Shown: in pieces, positions 22,598-36,560 of the stretch
Numbering within the stretch: the first letter of the stretch is position 1
Layout of the letters: the number at the start of each line of letters is the position of its first letter
Origin: Coniella vitis
Lineage: Eukaryota; Ascomycota; Sordariomycetes; Diaporthales; Schizoparmaceae
Length of the DNA: 64,000 bases
NCBI GenBank assembly: GCA_011317545.1
Contig: WUJK01000001.1
Span: forward strand, 1,527,501 to 1,591,500
Reading direction: 5' to 3'
The notes under the pieces: generated by a model
The model's database searches: none
Told to the model about the DNA's origin: nothing
The model's input: only the letters and a program-made list of their open reading frames with translations
Made by a program: the position numbers and the translations under genes

Positions 22598-25500
22598 TTT
22601 ATTTTCGTATTCTTTAATAAGGTCTAGGTATACGTTCTTTAGTAGTTCCTAAGTATTTTCCGAATTATCGTAATTTTTCTATTTAATAAGGTATTATTTT
22701 CCGCGTCCGTATTTATATAAGTCGAGAATCTATTTAACTTCGTATTATGCTTATTCTAGTTCGATAATATCTATATTATACGAAAGTTCTATATCTACTA
22801 GTGCTGGTTTTAGGAGTAAAATATAGAAGACCGGGTATAAGCGTATATATAGGATTTCCAATTTATAGTTAACTAGTAAAATCTATCGTATAATTCTTAT
22901 AAGGTCCGAGTTTTTTATAATCGAGTTTATCGCTAGGTTTAGTAGTTTTAATATTTTTATAATTAAGGTAGATTTTATCTTCCTTTTATAGGATTAATCC
23001 CTTAATCCTTTTCTAATTAGCGTATTTCGTTATTTACTCTTTAACGTTCTAAAGTATACGTTAAGTATCTTCGTATAATTGCTTAATTCTTCTAGCGTAT
23101 TAGTCTGCTATTTCTACGTTTCTACCTAATAATATTTCGTAGTATACTATAGGGTTATATTTATAGAGTAGGAAGAATAGTAATTTTCCTATACTTATTT
23201 GTTATAACCTATAAATATACAGGTTATAGGAACAGGCCAGCGCAACCATATACTAGCAAATCGGAACCTTAACGGACCGATAGGGACCTCTTATATAAGG
23301 ATATCTAGACACTTACGATAATATAATCAGGGTTAGGGTCCTAATAGTTATACGATCGATAGAATCGATATCGACTATATCGACTAGCATACTATAGATC
23401 GATATCGACTATATCGACTTACTAAGATAATAGAAGGATATAAGGATAGGAGTTTATAGCTTAATATTAGATAGTTTCCTTATAGTCTTTAGTTATAAAT
23501 CTAAGTATTATTTTATATAATAGGGTAATCCCTCTTAATTACTTATAATACTTAATATTGCTCGATAATATATAAAGACTTAAAGGTAATACTTCCCTAC
23601 CTGCTAATATATAACTTATAGGTACTTCTAGAATTAGGGATTCAGGCAAGGATTATTATATTATTATATCTATACTATTATAGGCGAATTATACCGTAGG
23701 TAAGAGTTCGACCTAATTATCTTATTTATAATTAATATAATATTATAGATATTATTCTATAATCTAATTAGTATATTCTATTTATCCGTTTATCTAAGGA
23801 TAAAATACCGTAGATATATATTATATCGTTCCGAGGTATTTAGTAAGTAAGATCCAGAATTTTAATATAAACTTTCTATCTCTATCTAATATAATTTCCT
23901 AAGGTATTCCGTAGTTAGCGATAATAATACGGAGGAATATATATATAAGTTCTTCTATAGTACTACTTTCTTTATATAGTAGGAAGTATACGTATTTACT
24001 TAATCTATAAACTACTACTAAGATACTATTATATTATACCTAAGTTAAGGGTTCTTATAAGAGGGGTAGCTTAGTAATAAAATCTAGACTAATAGATAAC
24101 TAAATAGTTATAGGTATTAGTAGAGGTTATAATAGTTTATAAGGTTTATATCGTTTTATCTTATTCCGTTTATATATATTATAGTTATTAACGATATCTA
24201 TAACTCGTTTCTTAAGGTTTAATAGATTCTAATAATATTAGATCCTTCTATAGGTTGCTTTAATTCCTTAGTATCTATATACTAATACGCTATAGATACT
24301 TATAATATAATCGTTTTATTGCGATATTATTATATTATCGAGGTTAGGTATTTCTCCTTCGATATATAATATTATATTAAGTTCTTTAATAATAGATAAT
24401 ATAATAAGGTTACCGTCCGAATCTTCCTTAAAGATTATTATAATATCTTAGTTTTTACTATTATTATCCTTATAATCTAACCGTCTGCTAAGAGCGTTTA
24501 CTCGTTTATTTTCTTTACCTTTATAGTAGATAATCTTAAAGTCGAATTCTAATAGAAATTCGTACTATCTAACTTATCGTTTATTAAGCTGCTTTATTAA
24601 AGTAAATACCTAAAGATTCTTATAATCCGTATATATAAGAATTTATTATTTTACGCCGATAAGGTAATATCGCTATTCCCTAAAGGCTTCTATTATTATT
24701 ATAAGTTCTTAATCGGGCGTTTTATAGTTAAGTTCTAATCTATTTAGCTTCTTATTAAAGTTACTAATTATCCGTAATTATCCTTTATCGTTTCGTTATC
24801 CGAGTTATCTACCGAGTATATAATCTAATATATTTATCTCGATCTCGAAAACTTTATTTTAATCTACTTCGATTAGGATTAATTCTAATATAACTACATC
24901 CTTAATTATATTAAAGGCCTTTTATACCTATTTATTCTAGTTAAAGGTAATATCCTTTTTCGTAAGTTTTATAAATAGTATTATAATACTATTATAGTTC
25001 TTAATAAATTATCGGTAAAAGTTAGTATAGCCTAAGAAGGCTTTAATATCCTTAATATTCTAAGGTATAGGCTAGTCCCTAATTACTTATACTTTATCTT
25101 TCTATATTCGTATATACCCTAGTATAATAGTATATCCAAGATAATTAACTTCTTAAATATTCTAATTATATTTAATAGATTCTATTAAAATCTTATTATC
25201 TTAAAGAATTTATAGGATTATTATAATATACTTCTAGTATTCTTCGAATATCTTTAAGTAAATAAGGATATTATTTAGGTAAGCGATTATAAAATAGTCG
25301 AGGTATTTGTATAAGATAAAGTTTATTATTTCCTAGAATAATATAGGGGGGTTAGTAAGTCCGAATAATATAATAAGATATTCGAAATATCCGTAGCGTA
25401 TTCTAAACGCTATTTTCTATTCTTCTCCGGGTTTAATACGAATATATATATATCCTTCCTTAAGGTCGAGGGCTATAAACGATTAGGCTCCGCTAAATCT

Positions 25501-28500
25501 ATCTCTAAGTTCTTTAAAGAGAGGTAAGGAGTATTAATTCTTAATTATAATATTATTAAGCTACCGATAGTTAACGTATTATTATAGTTTACCGTTTATC
25601 TTTAGTATAAATAGGATTAGGTATCCTATTGATAAATAGGAGGGTTTAATATAGCCTTTCTTAAGATTTTTATCGATATATTCTCTAAATACTTTAAGTT
25701 TATCCTTATCTAATCTATAGATAGGAAAGAACCTTAGTTATTCTCCTTCTTTAAATAGGATCTTATAATTATATAAGCTATACTTTAGTAGGCTATTATC
25801 GAATTTTCCTTAAAATAGCTTTATAAACTTCCGATACTCTTCTAATATACCGGAGAGGTTTCTAAATATATCTTTATCTTATATAGTTGCTATTATAAGG
25901 AGATATCGTTATATATACTTAGTTCCTTCTTAAACTTATCGCGATAATATATCCTATTACCTATAGAATCCTATTATATTATATCCTAATCTACCGTATC
26001 CCTTCTTCTATTAGGTACCGATTATCGCTAGATCCTTCTTTATAAGTTATCGAGGTTTATCGTATCCTAGGGTAGCTATTATCTTAGCTCCTCTTAATTT
26101 AGAGGTATATATAAATTCGTTTAAGCCCTTATTATCTAGATACCGCTTAGTAACTAAATCCGATCCTATACCTTTAATTATAACCGCTTCTTAGGTATCC
26201 GCTTTATCCTATAAAATATACCTATTAATTTAATCGATTCGAGGAATTTCTTTTCTTAACTATAATATACCTAAAATTAGCTTATATTATATAGTATTCG
26301 TAATATCGAAGTTTATTAGTATTATATATCTATAGATTATAACTAATAATTAATTAGATTTTATATCGATAATACCTTAGCTATAAGCGATTTTTATACC
26401 TTTTATAGTATTAAGTTTATAGGGTTTTATTATCTTCTTCTAAGGTATTTATTCTCTATTAATAATACTTAGGGATATAAAGTTTCCTTATACTCCGCTA
26501 TCTAAGAGTATTATATAGTATTTATCGTTAATTCGTATTACGACTTTTAAATATTCGTATATTACGCTATCTATCGTATAGAGGGACTTTACTATAAATC
26601 CTAATCGCTTATTATCCCTTATAAGCGATCCTTACCTTTTAGGTTTTATTATTCTTACTATACTCTAAGGGCTATTATCTATACTAGGTTCTTAGCTTAT
26701 TATATTCCGTATTATATATATATTATAGCCTATCGCTATAAGCGCGCTTAATTTTCTTCTTTCGTATAGGGAATCTATACTCCGGGCTAACTATCCTTAA
26801 GGTTATAATAGGTATACGCTTTATCCGCTAGGTATTCTATATAATCGGCGCGCTTATAGAAGCTATAGTATATAGGTTCTACATATATAGGCTTTATAAG
26901 CTTTTTCCCTTTATTTCTATTCGTATATTCTATACTAATCGAGCGCTTTTTCTTACGTATAAGGTATATACTAAGGTATCGTATATTAGTATTATTTTAC
27001 TTATCGCGTAGTATATTCGTAGGGGGTATTATATATAAGACTAATACTAGCGTAGTTTCCCCTTATTCTAAGTACTTTATAATAATCGCTATTATCGTCG
27101 TTATAAGCGATAATACTATACCCTATTTCGCATATAAGGAACTATTCGTTAATTACCTTATATTTAAAGTATTATCTATAATTATATATAATATAGGTAA
27201 ACTATATAATCTAATAGTACTTTTCGTAAAGATAATTAATTTATATATCTTCCTATATAAGGGGGGTTTCATTTTAATAGGTTATTATTCGGAATAGTTC
27301 TCTAAATATAATACCGTAGATAAGGTAATATATATCTCCTTTATCGATATCTTCGTTTATAGAGCTTTCTAATTCTAAGCTTATTTCTTTATTAATAGTT
27401 TAGGTACTAATATCCTAACTAATATTAAGCGTTTCCTACTATTTTATAATTTCCGTAATATTACTTTATATAGTTTTCGTTTCGTTAGGTAGCTTATACC
27501 CTTCTATATCGCGCTAATAGGGGTATTCCCTAATAAGCTAGGTTTATTACTCTATTATTAGTCTTTCGAATAAACTATTATCTATCGGGAGGGGTATTCT
27601 TTAGGTAATTATAATTTATTATTCCTTATAAGGTTTCTAAGGGAATTATCCTAAGCCTTACTTTACCGAAAGGTATATTATATAATTATCCTTATAATAA
27701 AAGGTCTGGTTAAGGAGTTTATAATCGGAGTTATCCGATATTTACTCTAAAAGCTAGTTTTAGCTAGGAGTAGAGTTTATAATCTTATATATTATAATAT
27801 TAGCTTATTATCCTTTAAAGACTTTCTTAAATTCTCTAGGTTTCTTAGGTTATCGGTATTCTTATATAAAGTAGCTTATCCTACTATAGTTAAAGTATTC
27901 CTTATCTATAGGTTTCCTTTAAGTTATATCGAGCTTTATAGGGCTTAAGTATATTATACCGCTAGTTATTATTCCGCGGTAGTTATTCTATCGGGGGGTA
28001 AAGCGTTAAGATAACCGTTAGTATCGTTTACCGGTATTAGCCTAGGGTATAAAGTTAGTAATAAATCTTTACCTTCTTTACCGTTCCTAGTTCCTTTCCT
28101 AATTATAGTTATCGATAGCTATTACTATTACTACGAATTCTACGAATATCTCTAATTAGGGTATCTTATATAATTCGTTTTTAATAGATTCTTTAAGTTT
28201 ATTATAATAGGTTATTATAAGGGGTTTATTATTGTAATAGAGATATAATATAATTTATCTAAAGAGTATTATATAATACGATACTAATTTAGTTTATTTA
28301 AGTTAGGAGATCTTACGTTCTATATTACGCTTTTCGTTAGGGTTTCTAAAGGTTTCTTTAAATATCTAGGCGAAGGTTTCGAATAATATAAAGAGTTCGT
28401 TAGTCTCGTTTTCTCTAGTTTCTTCGGTTTTAAATTCTAGGAAGTTCCGTAGGATAGGTTTAAACTATATAAATATATCGTCTTTAAGCCTACTAGCTAT

Positions 28501-28841
28501 AAATTCTACTTTCTTAGCTTTAATAGGGAATTACTATTAGTAATATTAAAAGTAAGCTCTAAGGGCTATAATAAAAGGTTAGATATCGTCTTCTTATCTA
28601 TAATAGACCTTAGGCTACTCTATCTTAAAGGGCTTATTAGGAATTCCGCTAATACTTCCTCGAGCTTTAAGTTCTATAATACGTATAATAAGTATATTAA
28701 TAGTAGTTATAAGTTGCTAGTTAGTATTCTGGGTTTAGTTAACCGTTAAGGGGGTTAGAACTATTAGTACTATAATTAAATACTATATTTAATATTGCTT
28801 AAGAGGTATATATAGACCGTCCTAAATAAGAGTTATAAAAA
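22598..28841 (-). pseudogene. Gypsy-A gag-pol relic (G2)
   Basis: Collinear with the G3 and G5 internal regions: chromodomain and integrase at the left, then RNase H, RT (active-site box near 25265 now YLNN), protease and gag toward 28841. It is split by the solo LTR at 23200-23660 (flanked by ttatt). TAA/TAG stops and Asp-to-Asn changes throughout leave no functional domain. Confidence 0.85.
23200..23660 (+). repeat. Solo Gypsy-A LTR (cassette type I) inside G2
   Basis: 461 bp in the opposite orientation to its host, beginning TGTTATAACC and ending GGATTATTATA, flanked by a 5-bp duplication ttatt (23195-23199 and 23661-23665). With no internal region on either side, it is a product of LTR-LTR recombination. 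The block holds two copies of the palindrome TCGATATCGA. CAGGGTTAGGG is at 23330-23340. Confidence 0.93.
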
Positions 28842-29319
28842 TATAATAATCCTTATCTAAATCCCTAATTCTGGAAGTACCTATAAGTTATATATTAGCA
28901 GGCGGGGAAGTATTACCTTTAAGCCTTTATATATTATTAAGTAATATTAAGTATTATAAGTAATTAAGAGGGATTACCTTATTATATAAAATAATACTTA
29001 GATTTATAACTAAAGACTATAAGGAAACTATTTAATTTTAAGCTATAAACTCCTATCCTTATATCCTTCTATTATTTCCTATCTATAGTAAGTATAGATC
29101 CTTAGATTACCTGGAGCGATAGGAGCGTTAGCTTATTTGGATTATTTGGATTATTATCGCTCCAACTATCTTAGTTATTAAGGTGATCTAACCCTAACCC
29201 TGATTATACCGCTCTATATTCTTATATAAGAGATCCCTATCGGTCCGTTAAGGTTCCGATTTGCTGGCATATGGTTGCGCTGGCCTGTTCCTGTGACCTG
29301 TATGTTCATGGGTTATAAC
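28842..29319 (-). repeat. 5' LTR of G2 (cassette type II)
   Basis: 478 bp. The variable block (about 29100-29185) pairs GGAGCGATA with TATCGCTCC. The same block is present in the left LTR, confirming the pair. The end TGTATGTTCATGGGTTATAACA is unmutated, giving the original LTR terminus. Confidence 0.92.
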
Positions 29320-29324
29320 AATAG

Positions 29325-29610
29325 CTCTACTACAACAGAAGCATAGCATATTATAATATAATAGTTATAGTGATTTTGGTCCTGCGCATCTTACCAGGGC
29401 TTCAGTAAACTTCATCCATCATATTGCTCCTTGCTAGGGGGTGCCTTATACTTCCATATAAATGCTCGCATATCTTGACCTTTATGTGCACGATATAGAT
29501 AAAAGACTGCTTCTATTTCTTTCTTCGTTATTATTAGTCCTGGTCTGGCTGTGTATACTTATATTTGGGAATCGCAGGATACTGTTAGATAATATATATA
29601 TAAGCCCAGA
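29325..29610. other. 286-bp unique spacer between G2 and G4
   Basis: Normal composition, not RIP-mutated. It continues the DNA interrupted at 21190, as shown by the atagc duplication. Its last bases, TGTTAGATAATATATATATA, resemble the start of a Copia-type LTR, which may relate to the Copia fragment beyond G4, but this is only a suggestion. Confidence 0.45.
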
Positions 29611-30078
29611 TATAATAATCCTTGCCTGAATCCCGGATTCTGGAAGTACCTATAGTTATATATTAGCAGGCGGGGAAGTATTACCTTTAAGTCTTCGTAC
29701 GTTATCGAGTAATATTAAGTATTATAAGTAATTAAGAGGGATTACCCTATTATATAAAATAATACTTAGATTTATAACTAAAGATTATAAGGAAACTATC
29801 TAATATTAAGCTATAAACTCCTATCCTTATATCCTTCTATTATCTTAGTAAGTCGATATAATCGATATCGATCTTATCGATCTATAATATACTAGTCGAT
29901 ATAGCCGATATCGATTCTATCGATCGTATAACTATTAAAACCCTAACCCTAATTATATTATTATTTTATCTAGATATCCTTATTTAAAAGATCCCTATCG
30001 GTTCGTTAAGGTTCCGATTTATTAGTATATAGTTACGCTAGCCTATTCTTATAACCTATATATTTATAGGTTATAATA
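29611..30078 (-). repeat. 3' LTR of G4 (cassette type I)
   Basis: 468 bp from TATAATAATCC to TTATAATA. The block at about 29845-29930 contains ATCGATATCGAT-type palindromes. AACCCTAACCCT follows at 29940. Confidence 0.92.
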
Positions 30079-30161
30079 TTATCTCCCTTCTATTAGTCTT
30101 TATCCCTAAAGACTTATAGTATTTCTATAAATAATATTACCTAATATTCTTACTTCGGATT

Positions 30162-30785
30162 ATACTTTCTTAATTCGTTATATCGTCGTCTTCTCGTATA
30201 ACGAAACCTTATTCGTTAAATCTAAGGTCTAACTCTGCTAAATAGAAGTTATCCTTATACTTAATTATTCTTTTAAACGCCTTCGAGATATATCCTTATT
30301 CTTATTACGATTCTAAGGGTAAGACTTCTTATTAAGTTTCCCCTAATAATTCTTCTTACTACGCCGAGTATATACGTTTAAAGCTTCCTCGTTACGATAT
30401 TTTAGAGATAACTAATTCTACCGACCTTTTATATATCTCTTCGTAGTATTAAAAGTTAGAGGATAAGATCGAGGAGCTAGAAGATAAACTAATACGCTTA
30501 TATAAATAGAAGAAGATATAGCGGGAGCGGATAGTATATATTATTCGTTATAATTTATCGAATCTAAAAGACTTAGATCGTATAGAATATAAGGAGGTAG
30601 AAAAGGAGCGTTTAGCTATTAAAGCTAAATATCGTTCTATAGAGCCGACTATTCCTAAAGGCTTATTACCTAAAGGTTTTATAATTATTATATTAAAGGA
30701 TTTTAATTAGTCTAGGATTTCTCCGTTATCTCTATTTAATTTTCTTATTAGTAATTTATAAGGTATTAGGGCTTTTAGTTTATAA
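30162..30785 (+). pseudogene. Antisense six-cysteine gene of G4
   Basis: Same position and frame layout as in G3, 208 codons, start ATG mutated to ATA. All cluster cysteines now read Tyr or Ser: Y-S-Y-Y at the first pair, then TSY, YAEY and PRYD, keeping the x2-x7-x9-x2-x7 spacing of G3 and G5. The coiled-coil-like part (KLEDKIEELEDKLIRLYK) is well preserved. Broken only by TAA/TAG. Confidence 0.65.
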
Positions 30786-30873
30786 TTTTAATTTCTTTAG
30801 AATTACTACTAAGGGTCCTTAATAAGGGGTCTAGTTATTCCTATAGGTAGTTATTATAATTAAAGATACGAAT

Positions 30874-30945
30874 AATCTTATAGCTTAGTAATTAGAGTTC
30901 CTAGTTTCTTATTAGGAGGTCTAGGGTTCGATTCCTTATAATAAC
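30874..30945 (+). other. tRNA-Arg-like sequence with inverted arms (G4 copy)
   Basis: Homologous to the copies at 22501 and 38806: A-box region, anticodon loop TTTCTTA, and GGGTTCGATTCC B box. Inverted arms at 30849-30866 and 30953-30970. Confidence 0.6.
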
Positions 30946-31899
30946 TTCTCTATCTAAAGCTATAATAACTTTTTACTTTCGTATTCTTTAATAAGGTCTA
31001 GGTATACGTTCTTTAGTAGTTCCTAAGTATTTTCCGAATTATTATAATTTTTCTACTTAATAAGGTATTATTTTCCGCGTCTACGTTTATATAAGTCGAG
31101 AATCTATTTAACTTTATATTATACTTATTCTAGTTCGATAATATCTATATTATATAAGAGTTCTATATCTACTAATACTAGTTTTAGGAATAAAATATAG
31201 AAGATTAGGTATAGGTATATATATAGGATTTCCAATTTATAGTTAATTAGTAAAATCTATTATATAATTTTATAAGGTCCGAGTTTTTTATAATCGAGTT
31301 TATCGCTAGGTTTAGTAGTTTTAATATTTTTATAGTTAAGGTAGACTTTATCTCCCTTTTATAGGATTAGTCTCTTAATTATTTTCTAATTAGTATATTT
31401 CGTTATTTATTCTCTAACGTTCTAAAGTATACGTTAAGTATCTTCGTATAATTATTTAATTCTCTTAGCGTATTAATCTACTATTATCCTTCCCGATACT
31501 TTTCTCGTATACGCCTGCTTTTATTAAAGGTATATACGGTTTTACTAATAATTTACTAATATCTAACCTATTTATATATAGGTAAATACGGTTACGGGAT
31601 AGCCTTATAGGAGGCCCTGCCTATAGATGCGATATAGGGCGGCTCGCCGCTGCTTAAGGGATTAATGCTTAGGACGGATATTAGTTTTATTACGGATTCG
31701 ATTTACTCCCCTATATAGTAGAAGAGGTATTATAATACCGCGCTATAGTTATAGGAGGATACTACTATTCGTTAAGATAACCCCCTTAGCCCTAGTACGG
31801 TTAGGACCCTCCTTATAAATATATACTATATATTTATTACTTAGGAAATATTCCTATTAATAGTAGATAAAACTCTAAGAAAACTAGTTAATACCTTTA

Positions 31900-33300
31900 A
31901 AGGCCCTCTATAGAGCGAGGAGCATTTTTATATAAAGAGGGTATATTCTTAACTCCTAGCTATAGTTAGGCGTAAGCTTAAAAATTATTTATCGGACCCG
32001 GCTATTAGCCGGCTTACTCCGATATACCTAACTCCTCCCGTTATTACTTTATAAGTAATACTCTACCCCTAGTAATTACCTTTACCCGCTTAATACCCCT
32101 AGTAGGGTTAAAGCTAGGCTACCGTTATAAGTATAGCCGTTAGGCTCCTAATAGAGCCGGCTTATTATATTCGAAAATCCGGCCCCTAATATAGCCGGTA
32201 GCGGGGATAGGATATAAGGATCCTCCTTAGAGCTACCCCTTATAATATACTTATAAGCTTATCCCTCTAAAGATTTAAGCTAGGTATTTATATTCGGCTT
32301 TAGATCCTTATAACTAATATAGCGGTAGTTATTAAAACCCCTACCGGCTAGGCTTTATACCTTATTAATAAGGAGGTTTAGGATAAGCTTCTCGCTAACC
32401 CTTTAAGGGATAAGCTATTAGAATTAATATAAGCGTCCTCGGCGATTATACTATAAATATAGATTACCTATATAATAACCGGGGTTTTAAGGGAGCTTTA
32501 TAACCCCTTTACCTATTAAAGGGTTTCTCCTAAGGAGTATATCCGGGAGGAGGCTATAGTATAAACGGGAATTAAGCTTATTTCCTATAAGCTTTCTATA
32601 AATAGATATAACCTTATTATAAGTATTATTACCTAGCTAATATCCTTTTTATATAAAGTATAACCCTTCTAGGTCTTTAACCTACCCTATACCCGGCTAA
32701 TATAGAAGACGGAGAGGCTCTCTTTCTATATAAACGGCTATCTTAGCTACTATTTAACTAAACGTTATATAAGGAGTAAGTAATACCCTACCTATTCTAA
32801 CGCTTAATATACTTAAGAAGGGGAGGTTTATATACTTCCCCCTAGATATACTAATTACTATAGGCCGGTCCGCTTTAGCTACCTTAGCTATACTACCGCC
32901 CCTATAATAGTTAATAAGTAGCTTTATTACTTATCTATTTTTAAGCTTAAGAGGATTAGGAATATAAGTAAAGCTTATTATAACGATATAAATACGGCTA
33001 TAAATACTACTAATAGTTAGCGTACTAAGCTTATAGAGTAGCCGTTTATCGAAGGCCCCTCCCGGAAGCAGCCTTATAATAATATCGGTAACTATATACC
33101 GCCGACCGGCTTATAATAGCGCCTATAGCTCGACCCGGCTAATATATCGCCTCCGGAGGGTCCTAGCCCTACTATAGAAAAAGAGCCTATACCCCCGGCG
33201 GATATAGTTAAGGATAACGATAATACGGTTATAATCCTTAGCTCCTAAGGGGGCTTAAATATTATTACTCCCCCTATATATAAATAGGATATACCCTTCC
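31900..33300 (+). pseudogene. LINE ORF1 (gag-like) relic of L4
   Basis: One frame runs from about 32763 to 33300 with TAA/TAG breaks. At 32784-32830 it reads Y-PT-Y-SNAQ-Y-TQEGEV-Y, a CCHC zinc knuckle (C-x2-C-x4-H-x6-C) in which each ligand became Tyr. A second similar group, YTNYYRPV, follows. A Pro-rich tail (33050-33260) ends ORF1. The start is not determinable; the region 31486-32700 is too mutated to read reliably. Confidence 0.6.
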
Positions 33301-33399
33301 GATAACCGGGGGGCTTTTCTTATAATCGCTTAAGCGAATATAGGGAAGAAATAGTCTATTTATATTATATTACTAATACTTTATATTAAGTAGGGGGTA

Positions 33400-36300
33400 G
33401 ATATTATATAGGGCTAAGAGCCGTATATAATATATAATACGAGAATTTGAAGATATTCTACTTATAAGCTTTTCTCGCCGGTAGATAATTAGGGAGGGGA
33501 TCCGATAGCTTATTATAAGGAAAGGCGGTAAGAATTACTCGGTAATAAGCCCCGGGTCCTAATATATATATATCGGGGTTATAGGCTATATATAAAGTAA
33601 TAATAGCCCTTTATTATAAGGGACGGACTCTAGCTAAAGGTATTAAAGGTCCTTTTAATTAATATTTACCGGGTATTTAAGGAGGATACGATATTCGATT
33701 ATATATTAAATAGTTTACCTATACGGAGATAAATAGTTAAGGGCGATTTTAATATAATCTATACTCCTTATAAACCGGGTAAGTTTAACGAAAGGGGTAA
33801 TAACCGGGTTAAAGATTAGATATTATTTAGAAATATATTCTTTATAAATACCCCGGGTATCCTTATATATATCTAAGGGGGGGTTTATAACCTAATCTTC
33901 TCTAATATTCTAAATATAGTTATAAAGGTTACTCCTAACCTATATACTAGCTCTAACTATAAGACCCTTATTATAACTATCGGTAGTAATCCTTTGCTCC
34001 TTTAGGAATAGCTAGTATAGCTATAAGTAAACCTATAATCCCTCCCGGCTTTTAAGGGCCTTTTAGAAATAAAGCTAATAGATATACCGCTCCTCTTATA
34101 GGCGGAGAGCCCGGCTTTTCTAGACGATTAAGTAACCCGCTTAAATTACCTTTAGGGTAAGGCCCTAAAAGCGGTAAAGCGGTAGCTATAACCTTACTCC
34201 TAAGCCCCTTAATAGGCTAATAGGGTAAAGGAGGTATACCGAGCGTATATTAAAGCCCGATATAATTATCGGAATTACTTAAAGGAGTTTTAAGTAATTA
34301 GGAATACCTTTAAAAGGGCTATTCGAATATATCGGTAGGCCTTCTAATAGGGTAGGATCGATATAATAGCTTTAGATACGGATATCTTTAGGATAATAGG
34401 GTAATATAAGCTAGCTATACTATTATAAGCTTCCCCTATTATATATAGAGGACGGTATATTATATAAAGACTATATTAAGAAAGCGAGCTTATTACGGGA
34501 TAAGATTCTATAGCGGTTTTTTAGTAATAATAACCTAATTAGGGACCCGCTTAAGGGCTAGGATACCTTTAAAGCCTATTTCTAATAGGGTTATATAGCT
34601 ATACTTAAGGAGGTAAAGGAGTATATTATCCGAATTAAATCTACCTCTCCCGGGGTAGATAACGCCTTAATATCCCTACTAAAGGAGTATTAGGATAATA
34701 TTAGCCCCCTTTTAATTCGGCTTTATAACTATTACCTTATTATAGGTTACTTTCCTCTACCTTAGCGCTATACTAAGGTATTAATATACCCTAAGCTAGG
34801 CAGGAGGGATATAAATAGCCCTAGGTTATATAAGCCTATTACTCTCCTTTCTACCTTTTCTAAGGAGCTTAAAAGGCTAGTTATATATAAGCTCTATTAG
34901 ATCCTACTTATTAAAGGGGTCCTTAACCTATAATACTATAGAATATTATTAAAACGCTCCGTAATAAACCTTATAATAGTATTTATATATAATATTAAGG
35001 TAATACTCTCTTAAGGGTAGGTTATTATAATAATAACTAGGGATATATAAGGGGCGTTTAATACTATCCTCCTTAATAAACTAGTTATATAGCTATAAAT
35101 CCTTAGTTTCCTATTCTTACTATTAAATCTAATAACCTCCTTCCTAATAATATAATTAGTACGGGTCCGCTTAAATAGGTCGATAATGGGTTTCTCCTCG
35201 GTAAGATATAATATACCCTAGGGCTCGCCTTTCTAGCCGGTATTATATATAGTCTACCTCTTTAAATTTATTCTATACGGTAGTAATAGGTATTTCTACT
35301 ATATAAACGATATTCTCTTCCTTTATATATCTAATAGTATAGAGAAAAATATAATACTACTAGAAACGGATATAGCGAGTATTAATAATTAGGCTTCGAG
35401 GAATATAGTATAATTTATAGCGGAGAAGACGGAAGTTTTCTACTTCTTAAGGTATAAGGAGGTAGTATAGCCGGCTATTATAATAAGCGGTAAGCGTATA
35501 AAGCCTATTATTAGTATACTCTCCTATTCTAAGGTAGTTAGCTTTTATTAGCTAGGATTTTAATTTAATAAGCGTTTTATAAGTAGGAGGTTTATTAAGG
35601 AAAGGGTTTATAAAATAGCGAAGGTTATAGCCTACCTTAGGAGCCTTAGGAAGATATAATATAGCCCTCCTATAATATCCCTTTATAAAGCGGTTACGGT
35701 AATACTTATCCCGATACTTATATATATAGCGGACGCCTAATTTCGACCGGGCTATATGCTTATAGTATAGCTTAAGAAGGCGGATTAACTATTAATAAAG
35801 GGCGCTAAAGGGGTATTACTAGCGTAGAGGACGGTATATATAATAGTAGCCCTTTATAAAGCGGGCTTCCCTATAATTAGGCTTATACTAGGAGTAGCAG
35901 TTCGCTAAGCCGGCTTATAATATACTTTATTAAATATAAGGCACCCCTTTTATAAACGGATATATACTCCTATAGGATATAACCTTAGGGTATTTAATAT
36001 ACGCTTTATAAACGCTATATATAGCTTTCCCGATATACCTAAACCGGCCTTATTAACCCCCCGGTATCCTAACTGTATTACGCTAGACCCTAATATCGGT
36101 TACCCTAAGGAGGAAGTAGCTATACGCTATAATATATAATATATAACTCTACTACCGGATATTATAGTAGTATATATAGACGGCTCTAAGGTCTAGGAGG
36201 AACCTAAGTATAGGGTAAGCTATAAGTATACTATAGTAAGGGATAGGGTATTTATTACTATTACTACTAAGGCATTCTACGAGTACTTATACGTTTTCGA

Positions 36301-36560
36301 CGCTAAAGCGGTTAGAACGCTTACGGGATTATAGCTAGCGCTAGAAACGGTACTATTAGCGGTATTTATCTATATAAATAATACCTCGGTTATCTAGGGA
36401 TTATAGGGTAATACGCCTATTACCTTATAATAGGCTTTCCGAAGCTTTTAGGCTCTTTATAAGTAATACCTTATAAAGGGATAATTAATAACTATCCTCT
36501 AAAGCCCTAGTTATATAAGTATAGTTAGGAATAAGCTTATAGATACCCTTATAAAGAGGG
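33400..36560 (+). pseudogene. LINE ORF2 relic of L4: endonuclease, RT, RNase H
   Basis: AP-type endonuclease: VKGDFN at 33736-33753. Reverse transcriptase (one frame from 34778): VLIYPKLGRRDINSPRLYKP, LLSTFSKELKRLV, DIQGAFNTILLNKL (apparent stop read as Gln), YNIPQGSPF, and the active site YINDI at 35300-35314, a mutated Y-x-DD. RNase H: VYIDGSK at 36170-36190 with the catalytic Asp at 36179, then DAKA and a NKLIDTL box. The endonuclease and RT are in different frames, so at least one indel occurred. This is the replication protein of a Tad1-clade LINE, inactivated by RIP. Confidence 0.88.

Larger units (their letters stand above)
21191..29319 (-). mobile_element. Gypsy-A copy G2, full length, with a solo LTR inserted
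   Basis: Bounded by two LTRs of the same cassette type and by a 5-bp target duplication atagc. Own length without the inserted solo LTR is about 7.66 kb. Order on the minus strand: 5' LTR 28842-29319, gag-pol, tRNA-like module and antisense gene (both on the plus strand), 3' LTR 21191-21669. Heavily RIP-mutated on both strands. Confidence 0.93.
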